In this document: in pieces, positions 9,745-24,700 of the stretch
How positions within the stretch are numbered: position 1 is the stretch's first letter
Layout: every line of letters begins with the position of its first letter
NCBI GenBank assembly: GCA_036362985.1
Contig: JAYGXS010000001.1
Location: forward strand, 74,199,682 to 74,263,681
Direction of reading: 5' to 3'
Source: Ligula intestinalis
Taxonomy: Eukaryota > Platyhelminthes > Cestoda > Diphyllobothriidea > Diphyllobothriidae
DNA: 64,000 nucleotides
The notes under the pieces: model-generated
What the model was told of the DNA's origin: nothing
Databases searched by the model: none
Seen by the model: only the letters and a program-made list of their open reading frames with translations
Program-made: the position numbers and the translations under genes

Positions 9745-12700
9745 CTGAAACGAGTAACAAAGAGGGGAGAGGGTGGGGTGTTAGGTGGGTTGCCGACCAA
9801 ATGGGAAAATCATCCGGCTAATAGCCCAGAAAAGGCCAAAAACACCGGGGTTCCACACAAGGTGTGCTGCAGAAATTATTGAATAAAGGATGTTGTCGTA
9901 GAGATACGGTTATGGCCATAAATATGAAAGAAGCACCATATGTTCTTAAAAACAGTGTTTTCATAACCAAAAGGAATACTAAAAGCGCTTTCCGAAAAAA
10001 AAACCATTAATCAAAGGCGAAGAAGGGCAGAAACCACCGTTACTCGATTTTGCTGCTAATCGGTCAGCAGTCAAGTCATCTTCTGATTGACGTTGCTTAC
10101 ATCGATAGACCTAACGGATAATACCTAAAGAGCAAATCGAAAAACATCAGGGGCTGCTGTGTAGGCACTTGCGAGGCGTCATTCACACCGGTACATTCTA
10201 CACCCAGACTGGGGCATCTGTGGCCAATCTAACCCCAAACAGACCTATTATCGCAAAACCTAAAGGATGCTACCGGGTCATTGGAAACAGTACGAACAAT
10301 AAAATCTATGATACATGAATTGCCTATACGTAAACGCATGTTAGCTGCCCATAGACAATCGACAGCGACTGAGGCCCATCCGCCAGCAATAAAGTCAAGT
10401 GCTTAATAGCTAATCCGTTGAACACCTGTCTGTAAGGTCCTAGTGCGGAAAGGGATTTTGATAAACAAAAATTCCACCGGCGAGGTTCCCCGTGTATCCT
10501 AGAAAAGGAAGGGCACAAAGACGATGACTTGTTCTTTGACTTGTGGCGCACCTACCGCGCTTTTTCCTCCTCATTCAACTGAGCCCGGGTAGGACGCCGA
10601 GGGCTGGCGCGGCGCGAGCCTGTACATGGGCTTGCAACTACATTCCTCCAGGTGCGGCATTAGTTAAAGGAGCGCACACCCGATATTACTTACCATGGCC
10701 ACTGCACTGGCCCAAAGCATCCACCGCGTGGACCACTGTAGGTGCAAAGTGACAAGCAAAAACCGCAGAGAAGCCTCTCAGCACGCCTTGCAAAGGAGGG
10801 GGGAGGAGTGGATGAGTACGGTGGATTCTGGTCTTTCCGTCCTTAAAAATCAGCTTCCGATGTTGACATCCGTTCGCAGTAAATAAAGTGTCATTCTAAT
10901 AAATTAAGGAGAGGTGGCTCGTTCCCAACAATGCTGAGCCCCCCCCCCCTCAAATACGGTATGTGTTCGTACCTTCTTTCTAGCATCGTCAATAATGATG
11001 CAGACGACGAAGAGATTGGCATCACGGGCCATTCGTACTGCAGCCTGCAATGTGGAACTCTGCGGGTCCTCGGAGAATACACCATCGGAGAGGATGAGCA
11101 GGAGTTGACTGGTGGGTAACCGGCTCGCAGAACCTCCCTGGCCAGCCGATTGCATAATGGAGAGGGATGTGAGCAGGAGCTAAATTTGGATCAAAAAAAA
11201 AACAAAAAAACCGAAGTTTTGTGATGACTGCTGTGTTCATAGGGCAGAAGTAGGACCTAAAACCATGTCAATTTCACTCAAGAGTCTACATACCAAGACT
11301 GCAGCATAAGACAAAATGTTGGAGCTGGGAGGCTTGAGAGGAAAAAGGACCGAAGGCAACTCACCTCGGTGAGCAACGTGCGTGTCTGGGTGAAAGTGAA
11401 GGCAGATAGCATGGAGGCACCCATTTCATTGCTCCAGGGCTCTCCAAGGCCATGCACCACGCGGACAGACTCACCGAAACTAAAACGAAAAAAAAATAGT
11501 TAGGTTGCATTCAGCGGACAATAGCTTTGTACCGAAAGGGCGACAGTGTCTCAATAGAAAGCAATTACTGCACAGCGGAGCAAGTCGCTCCAGCCAAACT
11601 GAATTATGGTGACACATATAGGCTTTAATAGGCCTAGGACACTGTGAAAGACAATTAAGGACTGAGGTGTGTATATACGATTTGCCGTAGAGGATTAGTT
11701 AATGGACTCGACAGATGTCCATCGAATCCATGGGGCCGAATTGTATCCGGCTGAGGATTCATCCACACTACACCCCATTTATTACCAAAACGGCGTTATG
11801 AGACTGTTTGGCCGTTGATATGGAGTGTTTAGGGCATTCAAATTTGAAAAGTTCACTCTTCATATTTTCATTATCTATGTAATGGTATGGGCCCGATGAC
11901 GAGTTACTGAAAACATAGGTTTTCCGAATTGCCTTTTCAAGTTTCACATGGGAATACACACAAAACATTCAAATTTCGGAGGCCAACTCAGTTCACAGAA
12001 ACCAAGGATATAGGCACGAGACCGTGGATAGTGAGTACTTCAAACAAGTGCTGCTCAAATGACTTCAGTTCAGGTTGTTTAAACAGAAGGGACATCGTTA
12101 AGAAGAGACATAGTAAAGACGGTGAAAGGAGTGTCAGTTCCACAGAGTTCACAAATGGTATGAGTTAGAAAGTACACATCCAAAGTTCCATTGTGGCGTT
12201 CAAAAGTTCACGTTGGTTACGCGTCACAGTTTAAATCAACAAGGAATGAATAAAGGGGCAGAGGGCCCAACAATAGGACTTCAGGCAAGTGGAAAAAATA
12301 TGTGTGGTATCAGTGGTCTTACCTGCACACTCCGATTTTTCCGGCTTCTAGAAGATGGAGAGCACTCACCACAGTTGCCAGAGCCTCAAATGTCATCTAC
12401 AACAAAATTTTACGGACAAGACCGAGATAAATATGTGAGCGGGCAAAACAAAACAAAAAAACTAGAGTCAACGTAGCTGGCTGGTTCGACAAAACACAAG
12501 ATAGCCTTAAGTGTCAGCGCACAGAAGCTGAGTGGATTGCAAAACGTAGTTGAAACCCGAGGGGAAATCATCCATGCTAGGTACGTGTGTACTTTTCAAG
12601 TAAGTGTCATACCTCAAATTACACAAAATGCTCCAACTGCGCATGTATGTTGCGAGTCATTTCAAAATAACATTGATAACCGACGTGGTGAGGGCATGAG

Positions 12701-15700
12701 AGAAGGAATGAATGCAAACGCTTTAAAAAAATTAAAGACGAATGTCTCATTGAGTAGGACAGGAGCGTGAGACATCTCAGTGTTCGAAATTTTCCAAAAT
12801 GATGTCTTAGACGAAATAATACAGTTGTTGCTCATGAACTGGTCTTATTTAATTCCGCTCAAAGCACCCTGTCACGTCTCCATCAACGACCCCCCCCCCC
12901 AGTCGGGTGCTCAAGCAGTCCTCACTACTTTGTCCAATAAAGATATTTTGGACCAGACATGTTTGAGTAGTCATGCCTGTACACGAAGTCACCGTGACTC
13001 CAGTCCATGTTGCACGGCTTTGAGCAAAACACCCTGATATTACTTTAGGTAAAATTAGAACGACACATCTATGGTCAACCTGGCTTCCATGCAATCCATA
13101 AATGCGACCATTTGCTCAAAGTATGACGCATTCATCTCTAAATTTTCTGACTGGTTCATTTGCACACTCATATCTCATTGTGATCAATTCTAGAAAGGAA
13201 ATCTTCGGACAAGTAAGCGAAAAAAGATGAGAAGAAGACAAACACCCTACTTGTCGGCACAAATTGTCTGCCATTGAGGATGAATCGTCTACTGCGATGA
13301 GGATACGGTAGTCGCGTTGATTGGGCTGTGTCCTGCGCATCCATATCTTGTCTTTGCGGAAGTGGCTCGCAAGATAGGGTATAATCTGTGGACGAGAGAA
13401 AGCTGAATTTAAGGCATGGATCACGAGTACATAGAAGGCGCTTGAACAGTTTAGGCTGGGGAACACTGACCTTGCGCATATTCAGCCGCTTGCCAGTTCG
13501 GAAGTCACCTTTCATGCGGGAGGCGTGTGTCGGCTCTAAAACCAGTCGCAGGGCCTCACACAGCTGCACCGACGAAAGGGAGGAACGCGAAAGGCAGGCA
13601 TGCCAGTCGAGGGCCGAGGTTGCAAGCGCCTCTGCGTCAACGTGAGTTGGACGGGCTTGGGGCTGAAGTAGTGGCAGGGGCTCTACCACCGCGGGCAGAT
13701 CCAGGGCCTAGACAGAGGAGGCAGACATAGTGTAACAAAAGCACAAAAATGCATAAAGCCCTGACACGAACACGGTGGTCCAGCCACCGTAAGTTACTAG
13801 CGAACATGCAATTTTGAAGCAAATTTCGTTACACTTATCTCACTGTCCCTTTCAACACCTAACACGTTCGGACGACGACTAAAAGAGGAGGGCTGCAAAA
13901 TGGTACCAAAGTCGCGTGTGCCGCATAAGATTTAGCACGCCGACTACGAGGATTTAATGGTGGGCCTCGGACGTCACAGAAGCGCAAGTACCTTTGGTAA
14001 AAAAGCCTGTGTATAAGCCTCCTAAGGTGGACGTTGGTAGGGAGTTTACAGCACCACATCTTCAAGTGTTTTAAGATGCTTTTGCAGTTAGTCTATCTGC
14101 AGGATGCCAGATGGGAAGGTGAGGTTACAATGGGACAACCTGTTACTGTATCTGTGCTAACGGCGGCAGGCTTTGTGGCTTTCTTTTAGTTCCTGGCTTC
14201 TGGCCAATTACGGCGGAGCAAACAGGATTGGAGCACGGTATCAACAAGGACAGTTAAGAGAAATGTCCCCGGTGGTTGGGTTTGCTGTTTGGGTGGTACG
14301 TTAGTCTCGCTGAGGTTAAAATAGGTTCGCAGATATTCGATATGGGCAATCGGTGAACTGGATATGAAAAATTCAAACATGTAAGCAGCTGCAGCTGCAT
14401 GACACGGCTTATCAGCATCCCCCAAGGCGTTCCGTGTACTGTTTGGTATATACTCCAAGCTTCGTTGTTATCCTCTTTTAATTTATTTCAAAATTGCTGC
14501 ACAAACTTGCAGTGAATCTCTCGGATGGTTAGTAATGAAAAGTTAACGTACATTCAAGAAGTGTTTCGAATCAGGTGGCCTTTGAGCACCCAGTGTTTGC
14601 CGCAACTCCATATCCGGCTTTGGCAGTGTCCGGACATCAGCACCCGGCGCTGCTGAGCTATCCTCCTCAGAGGGCTGATTAGGCAGACCCGAATCGTTGA
14701 ATGACGGTGGAGGCGGCTTAAAAAAGAGATAATAACAACAAAATATATTATGAAGCCAGCATTAACGTATAATGTCCTTCGCAATAAATTTTAAAAAAAA
14801 CGTGAGCATAAAAGATGCAGCGAAAGAGAGTGCACCGCACCGCGCCGCGCCGCGCCGCCTACCTTGATTGTCGACTCCTCCTCAGGCAGCTGACGAGGCA
14901 GAACAGACTCGGTGTCGAGCCCAGGTTTAGCTGACGGTTCCGTTTCGGGCTGTTGGCCGTCGCCACCGCCTGCTTCTTTTTGCGCGTCTGTTGCAGCATC
15001 AAAAGCCGTCATGGTGCTGCTGCTGTCCGCTTCCTCAATGTGCTGTACAGCATCCGTGTTTTCGGCGTCAGCAGCCTCTTCCTCTGGCTTATCAGTTGAG
15101 GAGGCTTCTAGGATGTCAGGCTGTTAGAGGGGTAAGCATAGGGAAAAAGGCTTTTAGGACAGTATAGTTCAGCATATTTAAGTGTGGTAGGCAATGCCCT
15201 AGAAGATACCACGAAAAACTGCATAATATGCATGCAATATGTCACTAAATATGAAGTAAGGAGTAACACATTCATGTTAAATTTTTTTATAAAAGTTTGG
15301 AGGAAGACGACACAGGCCATCTGACGGATCAGGAATATCGATCATATCTATCATGTACCGATTTCTTCATGGTGGAAGAAGTCAACGTGCATCAGCGTTA
15401 CTCAACTAATAATGGGTCCACTTCATCACTAAAAAACAACAACCCAACTGCAGTGAGTGTGGGTACGAAACCTAGGTGGTAGAAGTTCTCTGAAATGGAG
15501 GTGGGCGGCTGAGATAACACGTTCAAAAGAACAGCTGTCGGTCACATAAGGCTGTCGGCTTCTTCAGAGGACAAACAGTTCAGAACCCCGGGCGTAGAAA
15601 GTGACGAGAATAAGAGGCATCCGTGGAGGACTATACAGTTACCGAAAAATATAAACCGAGGGCTATCAATTGAACTTGCTCAATAGATCACGAAGCCCAT

Positions 15701-18700
15701 GAAACATTAATATAGACCCTCAACTGTGCATTGTAACTGAAGTGAGTAAAATAAAAAATTTGCTATCGTGAAAAAAATTCCTTGATATGTTTGCGATAGT
15801 ATTCTGACCTTGATAAAGTTATTTGAAATCCCCTGAATAAGCCAAGGAGTTCAAAATTTAAGTATCTCGAAAGCCAAATAAAGTTATAAGAGGATAGATG
15901 GCAGTAAAGTATGAATTCGTCACCAACTTTGTTAGAAGTCTTGCCTTGCATACCACAGAACAAGCTTCCAGTGGTTGGAAATAAATTCACAAACCACCCA
16001 GTCTGATGGCCAACATATTCTTCATAATGCCAAATCGAACAGGTGCGGAGGTAAAAATAGAGAAAAGGGCGGTTTAACTGCCCACGAAGAGAAAGCACCG
16101 TTTAACACCTCAGTTCAAGGCACTTTTGTGCCATTAGAGACAGGACCCGAGGACGCCAACAGGTCCACCGCAAAATCATCTGTACAAGACGCTGGACGTG
16201 CTACTGGTTAGGTATATTGTGGATGATTAGGCCCAGTGCATTTAGCACAACCACAGGAATATAAATAAGCGTTATAACAGTCAAAAACAAGGTTCCGGAA
16301 GAAAAAGTAACAGATTAAAGAACTGACCTTCTTGCATGGTTTCGTCTGCCCTGCGGCATCCTGCGCTGTTGTTCGACGCTCTGAAGTAGGGCGAGGACCC
16401 TGGTCACGCTGGTGGGCAGACCTTTGGTCGCCAGATTCCTCGGAGTCTGGATTTGGAGATGTGGGGTTTTGTGCACCGAGCGAGAATTTGTCCTCGCTGC
16501 CACGAACGGCGGAACCTACACTAGCACCCTCCAATGGAGGTATGTTATCCGTCGTAGTCTGGTTTGGAGCCGGTAAATCCATTTTTGCACTCGGATCCTG
16601 CTGCTGTGACTAAAAAACGAAAAAAAAAGTGGAGTAAGACAGATACGGGCATGTCAGGGATGAGATAGTCTATACAAAGGATACATTATTGAGTTTCGTT
16701 GGAGTCCGATGAGGACTGTAGAACAGTACTGACAATTTATTGAGTGGTATGATATGGTGAGAAAAACTGGTTAGATGGGAGCCTTAACGAGAGTCAAGAA
16801 AGAAGTCTTAAAAATAAGTTGAGGTAAAAATCCAGATGGTTTAGAATAAAAACAGCTTCTTTGGGAATAGGCTAATTTTTTTGTCCAGGCAAGGCAAAGG
16901 GAAAGACTACGAACCAAGTAACGAACATCGATTTGCTGACAAATAAGAATCGCACACAAATGTAGAAGCTTAAGGGTGGGAGACTATTATGCGGCAGCGA
17001 GATAAGCATAACTCCGGTTCTACGACCGGGGGTGAGTTACAACTAGCTCAAGAAGCAAACAGAGCCAGAAAAAGGTACTCCCGCCTTCCACGTCCCCGTA
17101 GATAACCTCCATACGTCGTTATACTATCGGTCAAAAAACCCTAACCCCCAACCCCTAGGCCAAATTCTGTGCACGGTTTGTGGTCAAGGTAGATTGACGA
17201 ACGTCAATTTCGTGTAAATAAACTCCTCTGAAAGCAATGTGACAAAGAACGAGTCAATAGCTCAACCAATTGCCGTAATAAAGCTGGAAAATATTCCTTA
17301 CTCAACAGTAGTCCTGCATGTCTAATCAAGGAATGTGCGTAATAGCCGTCTGGTCCGCTCAACTCTGGCTGTCACCGTAAGCAGAAAAATGAATGAAGGG
17401 AGGGGTTGGCCTCCGGGAGAGAATCTTGCTATCACTGTCTGTCAATCGTGGAGCAGTCGGTTAGCTTGGAGCTGAACTGACACGAAGACTGCTTCCCCGG
17501 CGTTTAAGTGATGGAATACATGGCGCATTAATCAACCGCCCGGAACCGAAAGCCAGAAAAAAATCCGAAATAGCGCTGCGGTCGCACTAGTTTTTGTTGG
17601 TAAGACCCACCGACGTGAATAACCGTAAAATGCGGTCAACGGTTCCGCCGGGAAAAGCAACCTCCCGACATGGTACCAACATAAAAATATTCGCGACAAA
17701 AAGTAGGGCTAAAGAGAAGTTGAACTAGTGGATCTCGGTATACATGTAAGCAGAACGGATTTATGAAGGCTTGGGGAAGAAAAATAACACAAAACCACAT
17801 AGTGCACAAGAGATAATTTAAAAATAACCAACAAGAAGTATGCGCACGTTGCTAATGCTTATAGAGGAGAGATTTCACAAAAACAACAATCAACACTAAC
17901 TTCAATTAATTAAACCAGTAGGACAAGAATTGCGATTATATGTATCTGCAGGCTTACCTCTCCTTGAGTGTCCTGTTGATCCAATGCTGATGATGCCTAA
18001 TGGGAAGGAGTGAAATAGGAAAAAAGATAATGAGTACGAATAGTCCGATGGGACATGAAATAACAAAAGTCTGCAACCACTGACAGCGAAAAGGGAAGGT
18101 AACTGCTGTGTGGAGGGTCTTTTAACCATAGGTAACGTAGTCGTCCGCACTCTGATCTGCTTTCAAGACAGATAACTGAACAAGGACTAATTTTAAACAA
18201 GTCTGACCCGGCAATATTCGATAGACCGGCCAAAGTAACCCATGAGAATGCGATAGAGCCTGCGAAAAAGTGCAGAGATGGAATGATAGAAAGGGAGGTC
18301 CTTACGTGGCCGCAGTTGAGATCACCAGCGCTGGGTTGGTAAGAGGGCAGTTCATCCATGGACGGCTGTTTTTCCTCATCCACCGTGCCTACCCGCCGAA
18401 AAAGAAGAAGTCACAGAACATGCACGTGGTTAGCAAGGCCAACTGCAATGCCTGTTAAAGAAAATGCTGGTCTGCCTTCTAGGCCGTTACAGAAGGGCCG
18501 TGCTCGTTGTGCAACTCATAGTATATTTTACCTCAGGAAAGTTTCCAATCGAGTTACTTTTAAAGTTGCAATGAATATCAAGTGCAGGGCTGTTGTTTAG
18601 AATTTGAAACATAAAGGCAGAAGGTATTTTCAATAAGACAGGGAGACAATCACTTATGCGGACAAAAGGCTGTCAAGAGGTTAGGGCAGTCCCTTAAACA

Positions 18701-21700
18701 GGAACCGAGTGTTAGAAGCAGAAGCGCTCAATTAGGTGCATTGCGTTAACCTTAGCAAAAAAGGTTTCAGGAGCAGGCGAATATACAGCCTCAGGAGAGG
18801 CACTAAACATGTCATCAAATAGGTAACGGACCTGCTTCATCTATTTCCACATCTCTGTCCTCTGTGCCATCTTTCTCTGGTTCGTCCACATCCATCGGTT
18901 GGTTTTTTAAATCGATTTCTTCCTCCGGACGATTCGTCTCTACAAAAGGCAAAACACAAAGACAGTGTTGAGTTGCATGTGCGAATAAGAAAACCAATCA
19001 TCCAGTCAATTAACCAATGTAGCAGGTGACTTACCATCCAAGTTATCGAATTCATTCGGATCCGGCTGAGCGTCCTCATTCTCACCAAATTCGACATCAT
19101 CCGGGCCGTTGGGTTCAGCCTCATTCTCCTGTTCTTCCTCTGCCTTCAGACGATCGGCTTCACCTTGGGCAAGCAGCTCTTCGTCCTTCTTCATTGCGTC
19201 AGCATCCGGAGGCTGGTTCGGAAGTCCTTCAGTAGCGTTTTCCTCTTGGTTCTCCTCACCCTCCTCTCCAGCAACTGTCTCCTGTCCGGCTCCACTTGTA
19301 GCATCTAGTTTCTGTTTTTTCTTTTTTTCATCTGCCTCCGGCGAAGACTCATCTTCTTTGTCGCGTGGCCGCTTCTGCTGCTCTTCATCCTCTCGATCCT
19401 CATCCACCGACTTATCGTCTGCTCCTCCCTCTTCCTTTGCTGTGGACTTTGACTGATTCGACTTGCCGGCCGGATCTTTGACACCAGCTGACGACGATTT
19501 GGCATCTTTACGGTCATTCTGATCTTCTTTTTGGTCACTTTCCGCTTCTTCGTCGTCACCCCACATTTCTTTGCTGAGCTGCTCCTCGTCCGGCTGCTGA
19601 TCCTGATTCTCACCCATTTTCTCGTCCAATCCAGAATCAGCCTCCTCTTTGCGCTCTTCTTCCTCTTCTCCGTCGAGTGCACCTTCCTTGTCGTCAAGGT
19701 CACCAGTAAAGTCATCTGGCATCTCGATGCCCTGTGCATCGTTTGCCTCCTCCGGCTTGGGCTCAGCAGCTGACGGCTGGGTGTCGTTCTGTGTGCCTTC
19801 AATTTGCTCTTGAGAGGTCAGCTGGTCGCTGACGTCCTTAGCACCGGAGGCATCGACACCCTGGGCTGTTAGACTTGTGCACCCACCGTCGCCGCCTTCC
19901 GCAGTGGAGTCTTCACCGCCTGCGGATGACTCCTTGCCACTCTCACCACCAACCCCGGCTGCAGCCGCGGCCTTTGAGAGGGCCGATGGTTTGCAGAAGC
20001 CGTCGTTGAGCAGCCTGAGCACCACCCGGGACATGTATTCACCGACGCTGAGCCAGGCATAGAGCAGGGCCCACCACTGTCTCAAACGAGTGCTCACCAG
20101 GTAAAGCAGCGACTCTATAAGGGGTGTGACACAGTGTAGGTAGTTGAGGAGAGTGGGGAGTACGGTGCCGGTACTAGTCGACAACTGACCAATCAGTCGT
20201 CGGAGCTGGCGGTCGGTCTGCTGAAGTCTAGGCAGGCAAGCTGAAGAAAGACGGGTTGAAGAGTTTACGAGCAAGTTAATGAGGCCATCGGTGTGCCCAT
20301 CTGCACTTTCGACTATGTCAAAATTGTGCAAAGTCTGAGCACTCAACAGAGCAGTCCGGATCAAGTCGCTAACAAGGGACTCAACCGCCGGTGGGGTCGA
20401 ATTTAGGCTGGGCTTTGAGGAAAGGAGAAAGCTATTAGATGATGCAATCTCCTCGGTGATAGAGTTGGCCACGCGTGACATTCCTGTGAGGAGAGTGGCT
20501 TCAGAACCCAAGGTGTGGTCTGACCCAATATCTCGACAACATGCGAGGAGATCTGCCGCGGCAGTAGCAAGCGTCTCTTGCTGCACTCTAATTTCAGGCG
20601 TGATCAGACGGCAGTGCTCTGGTATGCGCTGGTTCAGCCTGCTTGCAATGTCTTCTAGACGACTGCGATAGGCCTGGAGGGTTAAAGACGGTGAGAGGAG
20701 AGCGGGTGGAACTGTCGCCAAGGTGGGCGGGAGGATGTCCTCGTTGTCTGCGAGAAGGGCGGTCAAGCAGCTGGACGGCTTTTCGCTCGAGGACTGGAGG
20801 GTGGAGCAAGTCTCCCAGAATTTGGTCCACTGCGCGATGCATTCAGATGCGAGCTCAGCAATGCGTAAACGTGAAACCTTACAAAGGGGTCGAGTGTAGG
20901 GTGTAGAGATTAAAAATGCAATTAAGTGTAAGGCTAAAGAGATACTTACGTGTGAAACGGAATAAAAAGTTATAAGAAAAAAGTATCCTTCAAATACAGA
21001 TTACTCCAGGTATGCACATATGTGGGAGAGTTCGTTGTGACGCACGTAGCAAAGTCTGATTGAGGTGCTCCTTTACTCCCTTGAATGTTGTTTAGCTTAA
21101 GGTTAACGGAAAGTCTTGCAATTTTGAACGATAATAATTACCAAATAGGGTGTTTGGCCACTATCAACTAAGAATAGCGCACAGATTTTCGTCTTCCAAC
21201 AATCTAACGTAATACGTAAAGTGGCGAGAGGCTAAACCATGCAGGACCCCAAAAAATAGACAAATGTTAACAAATACTGATCCTCAGCCAACACAGTTGG
21301 TACAAAAAACGTGACAAATTTCGTCCAAAACTAATCTAAAGTCTCCAACAGCCCTGCTGCAATTGCAGCTCCAAGTTTAATGCATATACGATTCTACCCT
21401 CAGGGGCATGCCATGGGTACGCTACTTTCGACTCCAATAAGAATTTCGGACAGTTAACTCTGGCATGCAGCATTTTAATGTTAGGGCTAGAAATGAGTTT
21501 TTAGCCACATAAGGCGAAGCATTAAGCACTTCGGCGTTTGTAATGGATTACCTTCAGACAACGGAGTGTCTGCATTGAACATGGTTGAAGATCGCCAGCA
21601 GTCGCGTCACCATCGACCACTGATATTCGTCGAAGGGAATCTAGCTCCAAAAGTCGAGTTTGCAGAGCCTCAAAGGTGTCTCCCAGTTTTCCCAATGGAT

Positions 21701-24700
21701 CCAGAGCATCAAAACACCGCAGAAGCAGATCATCTAGACAACCAAGAAGGCGTTCCACGCCGTCACGGCCGCCCAGATCACGGCTGATATCGGGGTCCTC
21801 CGGGTGACGGGGCAGTGCTGAGCGAATAGCCAGCAGTCTTCCGAGACAGGCAGCAGCCGATGATTGGCTATTACAGGAAGAAAATAGTGCACATGCACAA
21901 TCAACCAAATGAAAAAAAGAACAACGTTTCAGGGTAAGACAACCAAGAACGCGGGGCGACAGAGAGAAACGGTGGCTGGTAGATGTCGACTTACAGACTG
22001 TTGCGATCGTTTGAATCCCCAAAGGTTGGAGTCTCCACCTTGTCTGCTGTGGCGCAGTGAGATTGCACTTTCCAGAGGTAATCGCTCAGCCGTGCAAACA
22101 GGGTTCTACGCGGCAGGTCGAAGAGGCTCTGGCGAAGTCCACGCCTGTGAGACAGTCCGAGGCACATGTCCACGTCATCCAACTTTTTAAGAACATCTGC
22201 CGGGAGGCCCTCCTCTACGTCCTCGGTAAACATATTTAAAAGCGCATCCTCACCTATCTCGTAATCGGGCCCTAGTGCAGCCAGCCTAACCGAAAGAAAT
22301 AGGCATGAATATGTCGTTAGTAGAGCAGCGTGAGCAAAAAGGGGATGTTAAGATAAATGGTGGCGGATAAGAAGCACTTACTCAGCGCCAGTTGAACTTA
22401 GACTACGACGACCAGAACAAAGACGGAACCATTCCACGAGAGCCAACTTCTTGTTCTGTTGAAGAGCAGTGTACCGACTCCGCCATTCCTTTGCCTTGGC
22501 CAAGTCCTCAGAAGAAATCTTGGAGGCATCAGCATTAGCTTTTTGGGTGGCAGCCGGCTCTTGGAGACCCTTCAAGAGGACGGCCAAGTGCTTGTGAGGG
22601 GGCGAGTCAGCATCAAGCTGTTGGGTGGCTCGCGAAAGCTCAGTAACACGGCAGCTCCAGTTGTCCAGACAATCCCGCAGCTGGTTGATCCAGGAGAGAC
22701 AAGGCGCCTCTGTCGCCACATGCGTCGCGTGTTGTGATAGTCTGACGATCAGTTTTGGCAGTCGCCTACAAAGTAGTCAGGTAGAAGAACGGGACATAAC
22801 AAGATACTACCGGGGTAGTTCAGGGAATAAGCCAATCGTAGGCGACGTACCTGACATTGTTGGGAAGGGCGGAAGTTAATGAAAGTTGTGACAACCATTG
22901 TGCCATTTGAGATGGAGGAAGGAGAGAAGATAGGGGTTTAGCATCGAGAGCCAGACTGAGAGTCTCAGCCAGAGGCGGGCAGAGGGGTGAGTCGATGCTG
23001 ACGGTGATTGCGGACTCGAAGAAAGGTTTAACCGACTGACGTAGAACAGTCTCCCAGGAGGCCACCTAATATGAAGCAAATGCGCAAGAAAACGAGACAA
23101 ATAATCGGTTTAAAAAGTGAAATAGTCTACATAAGGAACGCGACAGCTGATTTAAGAAGCAACGTTAACCCGTGCTAACACCGCTTACAATTTAGTATCT
23201 TGATTGAAATAGTAATCAATGAATAAATGTACCCTCTGCGTTACGTATCTACGACCCTTCGGCAAAATGTTGATTACTTAAAAACAAACAACTAAAATCG
23301 ATTATTCTGTCCGGAAAACTAGTTATGATTGCTTCTTTTCTTCAGAAACGGTATCAAGATACTTTTAAACATGGTCGTGCGAGGGTATCAGATCTTACGA
23401 TGGTGGTGGGTAGGGAAGATCTGGATATTACATGTAGTCGGTCTTCCAGAACGTAAACTATAAAATATGACGCCGAACACTTGAACTGGGTCTTTACGGG
23501 TGGAGATAATAATATGTCATCTGCAGCCCTTGCTCAATTCTTCAAAACTAAATGTCCGCAATAATAATCTAACCCATTTGGAGGAAAATATGGTGGATAT
23601 TACGAACTGCGTAAAATAATATTGGAACCAAAAACTTCCGTTTATATAGGTTTGGTTTTATCAAGTACTTGGATGCAGAAAATTTTGTAATTTTCTCCAC
23701 TTCCTGCTGCAGTTTATAAAATGCTGCNNNNNNNNNNGATCGGAACTGACAATTTGCAATAACAATAATACTACTTCCAATTTTTCAGTAGTATTGTTTT
23801 TTTTATATCCATTCACGTTTGTTATTTATTACGCCCTCCCACGCATAGCCTCATGCGAAGGTCTCCGCGGTCTACCCTACTTGGCTATCTGCGTACCGTG
23901 ATTACCCGCTGGCGATCTTATCAGCCAGACCTGCCGGTCTAAACGGTCACCCTTGGTTCGACCCAAAGCGGACTGTCGACGATCTGGACGGATGGCTCTG
24001 TTTTTCCAGTTCCGTGGCGGACTCTGCAATCAGCAAGGAAGAATCAGGACGTGGCTTCTACACGGTGATGATCCTGGGAACCTTTGCAATGCCCCCCCCC
24101 CCCCCCAGTGGGAACTCCCTTTTTTCTCCTAAATCCCACGCATTCCCCCCACAAGGGCGACAGTTTTTCTCCTAAAAATCCCTGAGGAGTTTTTTCACTG
24201 TCTGCTCCTATTTTCATCCTATGACTCAGGACAACTGGCCTCGCCAACAGTCTAAGCAGCAAATTTTTTGCTACCACTGCACATATGTACAAATAGGGCA
24301 CTCAAAGGAATTTTTCCTACATACCCTCAATATACTGATACTGATACTGATGGTCGCATCTCCGGTCTTCGGGACGTTCTCGTGACTCCGAGGTCTCCTC
24401 CTCGCATGGTCCTTCGGATGTAGATATTACTCGTCATGGACGCCATGGCTGCCGTCAACATTCACAGAAGCATCATGCCCCTATCATTCACATACTCCCC
24501 CCATGAACGACAGTTTTTCTACTAAAAACCACAGATGACATTCCATTTTGAATTATGAGCCAGCCTTAGGAGTTTTTTCACTGTCAGCTCTTCCGCCTCA
24601 GTTACACTGCTGGGTCGTGTTAACTGAGTGTGAGTGTATTACTTGAAACAAGCGAGAAGTCGTCTACAATTTTGTCAACGACTTTTTTGGAATGTTTGAC

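Noticed and set aside
10543..10752. GC-rich block in the last intron considered as an exon or CpG promoter.
   Set aside because: Exons 51 and 52 join directly as in human midasin, and no promoter elements or downstream gene are visible.
13168..13689. A 173-residue minus-strand open frame overlapping MDN1 exons 47 and 48.
   Set aside because: It reads through an 85-base intron and uses the wrong frame for both conserved exons.
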